This document shows, one piece after another, positions 42,455 through 53,200 of a stretch of 64,000 bases of DNA. Position numbers and translations under genes: made by a program. Under the pieces are notes generated by a model. It was given only the letters and a program-made list of their open reading frames with translations. It did no database searches and was not told where the DNA came from. The number at the start of each line of letters is the position of its first letter. Positions within the stretch are counted from its first letter, which is position 1. The DNA is from Loripinus fragilis (Eukaryota > Mollusca > Bivalvia > Lucinida > Lucinidae), in NCBI GenBank assembly GCA_964019695.1, contig OZ026521.1, positions 29,974,601-30,038,600 on the forward strand, written 5' to 3'.

Positions 42455-42508
42455 CAAAGTCCCAAGGATATAGTGGTAGCCTTGCTTGTTCATACCAACC
42501 TCTCGAAT
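42455..42508 (-). CDS. Ionotropic glutamate receptor, ATD exon
   Basis: Acceptor TTATTTTGTAG, donor TTTG/GTAAGT, 18 codons, phase 0 to 0: IREVGMNKQGYHYILGTL. This matches the short conserved '..IGKHVKGYHYIIANLGF' segment of AMPA/kainate ATDs and is in phase with both neighbours. Downstream (in gene orientation) the 25-kb intron holds the Rac-like gene on the other strand. Confidence 0.93.
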
Positions 42509-43187
42509 CTACAAAATAACAAGCAAATAGGTACGAGAAAACTTATTGCAAAAACAAAACAATAAACCAAATTGTATGGATACTAATTATGAATATGACA
42601 TCACAAATAAACGGATCATGACAGTGCAGCAATTTTGGCTGAACGAAATAAATCGTATGTTAAAAATTATCGTTAAAGCAAGAAACATTGCATAAAATCG
42701 AAAAATGATAAATATGCTGTGTGCAGGGCAACTGTGTTTACTTTCTAATAGAATACCATAACCCTAAAATATGTCAAGTTTTCTTCCAACTTTCAATATC
42801 ACTTTTTACAACAAATTCAGTTTATGTGATGAAAAGATGAAACGTTAGCCTTTCTGTAAAAAGGTCTGGGCAAACAATGAAGATCAGCCATCTTATCTGG
42901 CTCAACTGTTTGTTTACATTGATATACATTTACATTGTTTGCTTACTCATTTTGCTTTTTTTTCTTAATCTCAATTTTTGCAGTTTTTTTTTTATGATTT
43001 GTCAAATACAATGAACTCTTCTACAATGTAAAGTGGAAGAGTTTACCTCAGAAACTTAGGGTGAAATAGTTATCGAGTTTCAAACATTTAATATTATAAT
43101 CCCTCAATATAAACAATGGACCATTCTGACTTTACTATATCACACTTAATGAGAATGTCCATTGGTCTTAGAAAGGTTAAACCCTAC
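42509..43187. other. Intron between receptor exons
   Basis: Nothing recognised. Confidence 0.5.
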
Positions 43188-43393
43188 CTGCTTCATTATT
43201 TTGTGGTACGCCGGTTCCGTGGAGAGGTCCAGTAAAATAAACTTTTCTGTGGAATTGTAGGGTTCGTCCAATTTGTCTAGGGCTCTGAGATCTTCATGCG
43301 CGTCACTGACGTCTTGTATACGTCTCATTCTTACGGTGACGTAATATTTCTCTGAGTTACAGAGGCGAATAATCTCTTGTAGACTGAAGAGAC
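43188..43393 (-). CDS. Ionotropic glutamate receptor, ATD exon (most 5' seen)
   Basis: Acceptor TTCTTATCATTCAG, donor AAGCAG/GTAGGG, 206 nt; the first two bases complete a codon and the exon ends in phase 0. It encodes LFSLQEIIRLCNSEKYYVTV, then RMRRIQDVSDAHEDLRALDK and the strand KFILLDLSTEPAYHKIMKQ. This is the beta-alpha-beta part of ATD lobe 2, corresponding to 'GLSxLQxVLD..' through 'RRVILDCERDKVNDIVDQV' in AMPA receptors. One sequon (NST) is present. The signal peptide and first ATD lobe must lie further upstream; I could not find them between here and position 64000, so the gene probably continues beyond the window or across a very long intron. Confidence 0.92.
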
Positions 43394-43439
43394 CTGAATG
43401 ATAAGAACCATTTCAACTCATTACTTGCGCCTGGGAGAC

Positions 43440-44050
43440 TCTATTCGTCTGCTAATAACCTTTGCAAACGATTTGGACCCAGATCAGGACCGACAAAATT
43501 TCGGTCCTTATATGGGCCCAAACCGTTTGACACTCTGATAGTGTTTCTGAAAGAACTTGTTGAAAAATTAAATTATTGAAAAATGCCAGCAGACGACAAT
43601 AAAAGTGTGAAAAATTACCCAGCATGCAAGAGTTAATATAGTTAGGGATTATGCCATCAATTAAACATACATGCGTATCTATTAATTGGAACTTAATGCG
43701 TATCCTTTAGACTCGAGCCTTCACCTATGTCCATTTTAACTCTTTTCTTGCCGTCTGCTGATAACCTTTGGAAACGATTTGAGCCCAAATCAGGACCGAC
43801 AGGACGTCGGTGCTGATCTGGATCCAAACCGTTTGGCATTCTGTTAGTGTTCCTGAAATATCATTTGAATAAGTTAATTTTGAAAAAAAAATGTCAGTAG
43901 GCGACAACAAAATCACGAAATATTACCCAGCATCTAGATAGTTAATATACTTTGGGATTATGCCATCAATTAAATATACATGAGAAGCTACATGTGTTTA
44001 GTGGAACTTAAAGCGTATCCATTAGGCCCGAGCCTTTATCTATGTCCATA
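43440..44050. repeat. Two tandem copies of a dispersed repeat of about 300 bp
   Basis: 43440-43735 and 43745-44048 share 'TCTGCTGATAACCTTTG', 'AAACGATTTG', 'CCAAACCGTTTG', 'GGATTATGCCATCAATTAAA' and 'CGAGCCTT'. The first 200 bp of the unit recurs at 47275-47510 and, inverted, at about 49210-49400. Confidence 0.8.
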
Positions 44051-45360
44051 TGTCGTATGTACACGTACAAGCAAAGAAGGCTTGTGCGAGGTTGTACCTT
44101 TGATACTCGCATATGCGATAAGAGCTAAAATCTCATGAGTTGGCCAATTATGGTGAACTTACTAATGAAAAGTTTTAAGGGCAATTGCGGGTAATGCTTA
44201 CCACATTCAAATCGTTTTAATACTTTGCATACAGTTTGTTTTATGTATGGACTGTCAATTTATGAAATAAAAAGGAAATGTCACCATGCTCAATTTTTAA
44301 TAATCTCACATGAAAGTTTTCGGAATTTTACATTTTTTTTTTTAAAAAAAATCCCAAGTCCTTAATATTTAATTAAAATATTTGTAATCGCCATCCAGTT
44401 TCTTTATTTTAATTTTAATTTATACTCATGACATCAAGTGTTTTAGAAAATGTATTTGTTTTCCTAAGCCGTGACAAGATACTAAATGCTATATTTTGGT
44501 AATTCCCTCCAAAATAGGAATACGATTTTCAGAGTAAATTGATTATCAAAAAATCTGGCAAAAAAAATCTTTTAGTTTTTTGTCACAGATTATTATTTTA
44601 CCTTTTAGAAAAAAAATGGGGGTCACCAGACTAATTTTCTTTCAGGAGACCAAAACTTATCCCCACACACACAGATTTTAGGATAATTAAATATAAAACG
44701 TTAAGAAGTGTACTTTTTGTCATTTACTTATAGGAAGTAATTCAGCATTATAAAGCTGAAAAATAAAAACCATGCTGCGTGCTTTCTAAATGCCCCTCGT
44801 ATACGTGTTTGGTGTATTCTGCCAAACATTCTTTTTTTCATTTCCAGCAGACAGATTATTAATTCATTACACAATATACTAGAGTGCAAGCATTGTCCTT
44901 TTATTTAAAATTCTAAGGGACGTTTTCTCACAATAAGAGTGCATGGTTTGTCCTTTTAAATTCTAAATGACGTCTCCTAACTGTACTTGCAAGAGTGCAA
45001 ATTCTAAGGAACGTTTTCTCACACGATGTTCTTATTATAAGAAAAAAAGAAAAAGCTTTTGTCTGAAAGGTTTCCTATGATTCCAACACAATTAAGAAAA
45101 CAACTGATAACTTATAAGGAGAGACAAATCCGATCGCCTAAACCATTATATATTCGAGTGTTGTCAGCCTCTAACACTTGCGTTGCTTTTCACGAATACA
45201 GTCTGCTTATTATTTTGGAAATCTCCTACACAGACAGCGTGGGCCTCAGGTAAGAGTGGGTGTATACTGACCATGGAGCAATCTGATCTGTGCCAAAACT
45301 GTTTGCATGCAAGATGATATTGAAATGATATTAAAGCAAACATTGCAACAGATGACGTTT
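44051..45360. other. AT-rich DNA, dispersed repeat fragments
   Basis: 44205-44310 repeats 36885-36990. Near-direct repeats with 'TTCTAAG(G)GACGTTTTCTCAC' are at 44910-44940 and 45000-45025. No gene. Confidence 0.4.
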
Positions 45361-45490
45361 TCATCTGATTAACCCATTTAAGCCTAGCGTCATTTTTGTT
45401 GGACATAGGCAAACAGTGCAGATCCAGACCAGACACCGCATAACGCGGCGTCTGATCAGAGTCTCCACTGTTTGCTTACAGAGAATGTTC
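45361..45490. repeat. SINE-like fragment
   Basis: 'AACCCATTTAAGCCTAGCGT', 'GGCAAACAGTGCAGATCC' and 'GCGTCTGATCAGAGTC' form a partly self-complementary block ending near 'CACTGTTTGC'. Similar phrases occur near 7020-7130, 25640-25720 and 48800. Confidence 0.45.
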
Positions 45491-46373
45491 TATTAAAATT
45501 TGAATTAAAATGAAAATTATCGCCCAACGACCCTTAAAACGGAAATGGAGTCGTCCAATTGACATCAGTGGGAAATTCCATTCGGCTTAAATGGGTTATA
45601 GGCTAGCAGTTAACCCTTAGCCTGTCCTGTATTTTTACGACTCCATCGTATATTCTAATGAACCAGGCCACCTGAATGAACTCAAACTAGATTCATCATG
45701 TAAGCAAACAAAGTGAATTACTAAAGAAGCAGTCGTCTCTGGGTTAATATTATTTGCATTATAGGTTACCAAAATAAGTTGACAGATGAGAAAGCAGTTG
45801 GAATTCGTAGTGAATGGCGGGAAAGGGCTAAAGCGTTAATAAATTAATCCCCATTAGAACCCAATTTCCTATGATTCAAAAGAAAAACTACTGTTACTCA
45901 CAGTACGAACTATTTGCCTGACGTGAATGTTTTGGGCACTCAGTCATTGGTTCGTTTTCTTGAAGTGAGATATCAGAAACAATCAGATGCGACAAGACAG
46001 TTCATCGACATACATTATGGACACGTGACAAAATGGCGATCGGTTGTATGTTTTGATTTTTGCGGAGAAAAAAATAATGAAAATGTGATTATCTGTTGAA
46101 CTTTCGGGGTCTCTGTGAATCAAAGTTTTGGAGGAATAACGTTAAAATGTGGTACTGACCACTGATAGTGAAAAACTGTGTATAGTATGGAAATTTAGGA
46201 ATTTTCTGGATAAAACAATAGCTTCTATAGTACGTATCAACGTTATTCATGCATGATGTTATTTATATAATATGAGATAAACTCTTTCATTTGAATATTT
46301 AACGGTACACTCTATAATAGGACAACCCCTGGCAAATTTTTTCATCGGTACAGGTGATGCTCATAAGTCTGGA
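45491..46373. other. Upstream region of the ORF1-like gene
   Basis: No gene is recognised; it could include the element's 5' untranslated region. Confidence 0.35.
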
Positions 46374-47249
46374 ATGAGTTTTGAAAATACATCGACACCT
46401 ACATGCAACGTTCAGCTCAGTAAAAAGCGGGAATTGCCTTCACCAGAATTCGATATAGAAAGTAAAAAGAACAAACTCGCTTCCTGCTCGTCTGTATCTG
46501 ACACTGATACTTCAATACCTTCACATGCGATCATGGCTGAAAATACTGAGGAAATGTCTGACCCCTCTCCCTCACAAGAACCTCACATTACCATACCACA
46601 TTCTGAAATGGCAAAACTAGCGCACATGCTGAAAGAGACATTCCGAGGTGAGATCTTAGGAATGGTGGATTCAGTTGTTGATGGCGTATTAAAGGGTCTC
46701 TTTGACAGGATCTCATCTCTGGAGAAAGTAAACCAGGATCTGGTGAAAGAAAATAAGGTGTTAGTTGAAAGGGTTGAGAATCTTGAGAGGCAGGCTGACC
46801 AAGCTGAGCAATATAGCCGGCGGAACTGTTTACGGGTGTCGGGTCTGAAGGAGGAGGAGAATGAGAACACAGATGACCTTATCTTGAAAATTGCATCTGC
46901 AGTAGGATCTGATATCGTGCTGGCTGATATAGACCGCAGCCACAGAGTTGGTAATCCTAAAGGGGCCAGAAGAAGACCAAGAGACATCATTGTTAAGTTT
47001 GCCACGTATCGCAGTCGTCTCAACTTGTACAGGAAACGCACCAGCTTGAAAGATACTGGATACCGCGGAGTATTCGTGAATGAGGACCTAACCAAAGTTA
47101 GGAGTTATTTACTGTATGAAGCGCGAAAACTTTTCAAGTCCAAATCTGTTCTGAGTGTATGGTCCTCTGACGGTAACATTCTCGTAAGAGACAAACATGA
47201 AGTGGTGCATCGTATCGCTGTGCTTTCTGATCTGGACAGGTTTTCTTAG
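46374..47249 (+). CDS. LINE ORF1-like protein (coiled coil plus RRM-like)
   Basis: An intact single-exon frame of 291 codons from an ATG. Residues 1-75 are polar and low-complexity. About 75-110 includes a helical segment (HSEMAKLAHMLKETFRGE), and 110-148 is a heptad-like coiled coil (ISSLEKVNQDLVKENKVLVE). Then come YSRRNCLRVSGLKEE, IDRSHRVGNP, RPRDIIVKFATYRSRLN and GVFVNEDLTKVRSYLLYEAR, the layout of L1-type ORF1 nucleic-acid chaperones: coiled coil, RNA-binding domain with basic patches, C-terminal domain. These proteins bind element RNA. It is not followed directly by an ORF2: the next 3 kb holds MITEs, and the ORF2 at 50295 may or may not be its partner. Confidence 0.8.
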   Translation: MSFENTSTPTCNVQLSKKRELPSPEFDIESKKNKLASCSSVSDTDTSIPSHAIMAENTEEMSDPSPSQEPHITIPHSEMAKLAHMLKETFRGEILGMVDSVVDGVLKGLFDRISSLEKVNQDLVKENKVLVERVENLERQADQAEQYSRRNCLRVSGLKEEENENTDDLILKIASAVGSDIVLADIDRSHRVGNPKGARRRPRDIIVKFATYRSRLNLYRKRTSLKDTGYRGVFVNEDLTKVRSYLLYEARKLFKSKSVLSVWSSDGNILVRDKHEVVHRIAVLSDLDRFS

Positions 47250-47274
47250 TGTCGATTGGCTCTTCCTTGCTAGC

Positions 47275-47510
47275 GGAGATTTTTGTGGTCTGCTGATAGT
47301 CTTTACAAACGGGTTGGACCCAGATCAGGACCGACAGAGCGTCGGTCGATCTGGATCCAAACCGTTTGGCACACTGATGGTGACCCTTCCCTGTACTTTT
47401 TTCCCATTTACTAGTATTATCATCTTTATTTTGATAAAGTGAATTATGAGGGACGGTCAGCAGACGGCAACATAATCAGCATGCAAGGAGTTAATATCGT
47501 GCCTGTGCCT
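47275..47510. repeat. Dispersed repeat copy (as 43440)
   Basis: 'GTCTGCTGATAGTCTTTACA', 'ACCCAGATCAGGACCGACAG', 'CCAAACCGTTTGGCACACTG' and 'AGCATGCAAGGAGTTAATAT' match the tandem pair at 43440-44050. Confidence 0.75.
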
Positions 47511-47936
47511 TATTTAGGCAACATACTGTATATAATAGTGCGCTCGTGGTTGACATAGATAGGACTAGCTTAAGCGCACCAGATAACATTCAAATGTGTT
47601 TTGTGTTTCCTTTTTGCCCAAAAGATATACTCGAGTTAATAATAAACTGATTTTCACTGGAACGGTCTCATTGAGATTGTTCTCTTGAAAATGAGCACGA
47701 TGAGGCCAGACAGCGAACTGTGGGCTAAACCCTTTTAATTGGCAACACCCTCTAATTATACTTATCCATATGCCCATTTGAGTTAACAACTCACGAGGAA
47801 TGTATGCACCACTGTTTTGCTATAGTTTCTTTTGTCTGCTCATGAGAAATAGTCTCATATCAAATTTTGGTATAACACTTTTTACAGTGGCGTAAAGGCT
47901 ATTGCTAACTATATATGCAATGACGTACTGACCATA
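47511..47936. other. No gene seen
   Basis: A short phrase 'GGTCTCATTGAGATTGTTCT' (47663-47682) resembles the foldback-family hairpin. Otherwise nothing is recognised. Confidence 0.4.
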
Positions 47937-48175
47937 TGAGCCATGGAATGTGATTTCCAACAATGTGACATTTTGGCAGGTGTGGAATCAGACGAGTCAG
48001 TGCATGCCACGTTTATGTTTAGAAACTCTAGATGGTGATCGTTTGGTGGTTTGGCACTCGTGGAGTATTCAAGCAGCTAGCAAATGCTCAGGTCAGTCTT
48101 CGCCTATGCGCAGGCTGGCCTGGGCCTTTGCTGGGCGCACACACCACATTGTCGGAAGGCTCGTGTCGTGGCTTG
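47937..48175. mobile_element. MITE with 32-bp TIRs (copy 2 of 4)
   Basis: Termini TGAGCCATGGAATGTGATTT and the complement of GTCGGAAGGCTCGTGTCGTG, ending GGCTTG. The interior is homologous to the copies at 7206 and 48928. Confidence 0.75.
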
Positions 48176-48927
48176 TATGGTGCATTGATTATGCAAGATC
48201 TATATAATTTCTGGTAAGTGTGTGTTGACTTTAGGCACACCAATTATATGCCCAGATCGGCTTGCGCAATTGCACTTAGCTGATAGGGGTACTTGTAGTC
48301 CATACCATTGCTCCTGCTTTTGCAGCTTATGTAGGTTGCTTGATAAGAAACACTCCTATTGTCTTCGTTCTCTGATGCTCAAACGAACGTCAGTACTGCC
48401 AAGTACCCAAAAGCATTGTGTTTGGGAGAATCAGCACACTTTTACTATTTACAATAGCTTACCAATCATGACCTATGGTATTCATTATGTACTTATATAG
48501 TTTTTCGTTTAACTCAAACATGAAGACGCTGCTCAGCCTGTGCATCCCATAGAGGCGGAAATTTTTCATAATTTTGCAGCAAAGTGATGGCATACCCTGT
48601 TCAGGTGAAATAAATATAGTTTGATATGTTCAAATAAGGTATCAGATTCACGAGGCTTCATAAAATATTGATAAGGTCAAAAAATGTCGTCTGCTGTAGA
48701 ATTATCTGTTAACCGTAGCTCGAGCATAGATTACAAACAGTTAAGTAAGCGTAAATGTCGCCTGCTGTTTATTAACTGCCAAATTGTTCGAGATTCCTTT
48801 TCAACCCGTTTATGACATTCAGTTTAGATCCACATCGGACCGCCCCTGTGGGAGCAGTCTGGTTTGACTCTATACTTACATTAGTAAAATAGTCAGTAAA
48901 AATATACATGCAGCGGACAACTATATA
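48176..48927. other. No gene seen; repeat fragments
   Basis: 48660-48870 holds a diverged copy of the 'TCTGCTG ... CCGTTTATGAC' SINE-like repeat. The frame at 48222-48500 is not supported. Confidence 0.35.
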
Positions 48928-49166
48928 TGAGCCGCAACACGTGATTTCCAACAATGTGGCATTTCGACGGGCGTGGACTCAGACGAGCCTGTGCAGCCTT
49001 CTTTTAGGCATAGAAATTCCGGATGATGTTTGGTTGGTGGCTTGAAACTTAAGGAGTATTCAAGCGACTAGAAAAGGCTCTGATCAGACTGCGCGTATGC
49101 GCAGGCTGATCTGGGGCTTTGCTGGTCGCACATACCACGTTGTTGGAAATCTCATGTCGCGGCTCA
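48928..49166. mobile_element. MITE with 32-bp TIRs (copy 3 of 4)
   Basis: Starts TGAGCCGCAACACGTGATTT and ends with the complement TGTTGGAAATCTCATGTCGC plus GGCTCA. The TIR covers about 32 bases with few mismatches. This copy is the clearest definition of the family's ends. Confidence 0.88.
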
Positions 49167-50294
49167 TATACGATCTTAGTAAACAATGTTTTAACTTTTG
49201 CATGCAAGTGTCATGTTGAAACGTCGGTCCCGCAAAAGATGTATCGCATCTGGATCTAGACTGTTTAACAATTTTGTTGGTTCTGATCTCAGTCCAGACT
49301 GCTTGAGACTTTGGTGGAGTTGCTTCTTTGGAGGACTGTAGGAATATGCAGCGGATGATATAAACCATCGTGTATGGTTGCCCAGCATGCAGGGGGATGA
49401 AGTGATTATTCCCTACTTATTTATCCATGTTGATAAAATAGGTTAAGAATTACCAATTTTGTATTTTAAGGTCCATAAGTAGAGGAATCTTGGCTGTGGT
49501 GCTACAAACTGTGTAAACAGTGCAGACCTTGGTGAAGTGACGCATCGTGCGTCAGTTCATCTGATCTTCAATGTTTACCAAAGAACTTAGCAATAGGTTG
49601 CCAATGTGGTAGGAGTTAAATATCATGTCCAGAAAGAAATTTAAATTGCATTGTAAAAAGTCGACCAATGCTAATGAATCAGATGATAAGTTAAAAGTGA
49701 CGCCATAGCATATTTGAAAATAGGTAATGCCCAGTGTCGTAAACGGGTAATACTGTTTCTCTGATAGTAAATATACTTTTCCTTTATTGTTTAAAATTGT
49801 CGTTGTCGTCTAAGCCTAGTTCACTGTGTTGGAGTAGTTGCGTCACTTTCGGCTTATCTTCAGCCAACAGTAGGTGTGTATTAGAGGCTATGTATACGTA
49901 ACGTCATTTCACACCTGATGTTACTTTAGTTCCTATTGAACAATATATTCAAGTTTGTATTATACATGCGGAAACTACCTTATACAGAGTGTCTTATTTT
50001 AGATACAATGTAACGTTCTCAAAAGTTACATGTGGAAAGCAAGTCACTGAGACTCCCACTGTCTTATGATTTAGACATTGTCATGTCTTGTCCATTTTTT
50101 CACCTTTTATTTCTTTTCTTCATTTATTCAATTCAAGATGATTTTCTGTCAATCTTTAGAGTAGGCTTGGGGCCTGAGTATGGGGATCTTATGAGTATAT
50201 GCACTAGAGATGTTTGCATCACGGTAGCTGAGTTGTTCTTATTCCTACTACTGAAAATTTCGTGAAAGATAAAAAAGCTGACTCAGTTCTCGTT
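49167..50294. other. Repeat fragment and probable LINE 5' region
   Basis: 49210-49400 is an inverted copy of the dispersed repeat at 43440. From about 49780 to 50294 nothing recognisable is seen; it is probably 5' sequence of the LINE that follows. The short frame ending at 50265 is not supported. Confidence 0.4.
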
Positions 50295-53200
50295 ATGCGA
50301 ATATATAGGTGTTCTTTCAATTTTTTCCTACTTTTTCACATGCTAACATGTCTTACAATTCACCACCAAACAATCTACGGCTATTCCATAACCATTTCTA
50401 TCAAACAGAATCAAGTTCTACCTTATTTGTGTGCCAAACATTCTTATTCTAAGAGAACCATACCTGGCAAAGAGTACAGACCCAATCAGGAATACACTAC
50501 CTTTGTACTAGGAAACTTTTATCATATGGTATTTTCTTTATTAATGGTACACCTTCTCCTGCTTCAATCAGGAGATGTTCATCCCAATCCAGGACCCTCT
50601 TCATTCTCATCTGATACGTCTGACAATATGTCTCGTTCTTCAGCATCGTCTATTTTAGATTCTATAAATCTTTCTCGTCATTTATCTTTTGTTCATCACA
50701 ATGTACAGAGTATTGTTCCAAAACTAGATATGATCTTGGCAGAATTTTTTGACTTTGATGTTTTAGCTTTCACGGAAACTTGGCTTAATCCCAATATAAC
50801 GAGTGACGATATCTCATTAATCTCCTATCATCATCCAGAGCGTAAAGATAGAGTTGCAGACAATCACGGCGGTGTAATTGTCTATATAAAGGATAGCATA
50901 CATTATGTGAGGCGTAGAGATCTTGAACCAAATGGAGTAGAGTGTATTTGGGTCGAATTGACCCTGCGACAGAAGCATGTCCTCTTTGGGGTATTCTATA
51001 GACCACAGAGTGCTGATGCTCTTTATTTCTCATCCATTGAAGACTCAATACATCTGGCAGTTGATACGGGTATTAATGATATAATTATTACTGGCGATTT
51101 TAACTATAACATGCTTAACGCACACACATCAAATAAAATCAAAAGCATTTGCGAGCAGTTTTCCCTCACACAAACTATCGACAACCCCACCCACTTCACT
51201 GAACATTCTTCGTCTCTAATTGACATAATACTAACAAATAACGAAACTAATATGGTCTACAGCGGAGTTGGAGATCCTTTCTTAAACCAAGAAATAAGGT
51301 TTCATTGTCCAGTCTTCGGAATTCTTAACTTCACTAAACCAAAATTTAAATCATATACCCGTCATACCTGGTCATACGACCGAGGTGACTACAATCTTCT
51401 TTGTGAAAAAGCTGCAGATACAAACTGGAACATCTTGTCTGACCCTGACATAAACATACATACTAAAAATATCACAAATCATATCATCAGCATATCTAAA
51501 GCTTGCATACCAAACAGATTAACCAGAATAAAACCAGATGAACCTCTTTGGATGAATACCAATATAAAACGCTACATCAGAAAACGTAAAAGAGCCTATA
51601 AACAAGCAAAACGCACAAACATTCCATCTCACTGGCGAAAATTCAGAGCAATCCGCAATAGAGTGATAACTATGATTCGAGAATCTAAGAAAACTCTGAA
51701 CGAAACAATTGAAAACAAACTGAATTCTAACACATTGACCTCAAGAGACTGGTGGTCAACACTTAAATCTGTCATATCACCAACTAACTCATCTTCAATC
51801 CCTCCACTTGAAAACAATGGACAAACTTACACTGACAATCTGGACAAAGCAAATCTTTTAAATAATTATTTCCGAGAACAAACGCTTATTAATGATGATA
51901 ATGTGAACGTACCAGATGTAGCTAATTATGACATAGAAAATGAACTTAGTTCCATAATTCTCACACCTGCAGAAATCGAAATAGTCTTAAAATCTCTTCC
52001 TGTTGGAAAAGCGGTCGGACCTGATGGCATCAGTAACAAGATTCTTCGTGAATTGTCTGTTGAACTCTCACTGCCATTCTGTTCTCTATTCAACCAGTCT
52101 CTACAGACAGGTGTGTTTCCAGATTGCTGGAAGATATCAAATGTTTGTCCTATTCCTAAGTCAGGGAATCGCTCTTCTATATCGAACTATCGACCTGTTT
52201 CTCTTTTATGCACATCTGAGAAGGTTTTTGAAAGAACTGTTTTTAAACACATTTTCAATCATTTTCAATATAATAATATTCTCACTCCTCTTCAATCTGG
52301 ATTCATACCAGGAGACTCAACTGTTAATCAACTTACCTATCTGTATGATTCTTTTTCACATGCTCTTGATTTTGGGAAGGGGGTAAGGGTAGTCTTTTGT
52401 GATATTAGTAAAGCTTTTGACCGTGTCTGGCATGAGGGTCTCCTAAAAAAGCTTGAAGCTGCAGGTATAACTGGGCACCTTCTAACTTGGTTTCGCTCTT
52501 ACTTGTCTGACAGAAGACAAAGAGTTGTTCTTCCTGGTGTGGAGTCTGCATGGAACTTCATCCGGGCTGGAGTTCCACAAGGATCTATTTTGGGACCACT
52601 TCTGTTTCTGCTTTTTATTAATGATATTGTAACAGACATTGGCTCAAATATTCGACTTTTTGCTGATGACACTAGCTTATTTATTATTGTTGAAAATCCA
52701 GATATGGCAGCAGAACTTTTAAACATGGATCTAGAAAAAATAATGGAGTGGGGTAAACGTTGGCTTGTAACTTTTAATCCTACAAAAACAGAATCTCTTC
52801 TTATATCACGTAAAATCAATCAACCTGTTCATCCACCTCTCTTTATGGATAATCAAATCATCGAAGAAGTCTCGTCTCATAAGCATTTAGGCATTTTCCT
52901 TTCAAATGACTGTTCTTGGCATAAACATATTGATTACGTTAAGGAAAAAGCTTGGGTTAGAATTAACGTAATGAGGAGACTCAAATTTAGACTTAACAGA
53001 AAATCTCTTGAGACGATATATTTTAGTTTTATTAGACCTTTATTAGAATATGCAGATGTTATTTGGGACAATTGTACATATTATGAGAAACTTGAATTAG
53101 ATAAGATACAGTCAGAGGCAGCGAGGATAGTCTCAGGAGCAACGAAACTTGTCTCTTTACACGCTCTTTATGAAGAAGTCGGATGGGAAAGTTTGGAAAA

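Noticed and set aside
46583..47095. 170-codon minus-strand frame opposite the ORF1-like gene
   Set aside because: It is the antisense shadow of 46374-47249; the sense frame has the coherent domain layout.
50262..50294. Extension of ORF2 to a GTG at 50262
   Set aside because: Eukaryotic initiation at GTG is unlikely; the ATG at 50295, or a later one before the 2A motif, is preferred.
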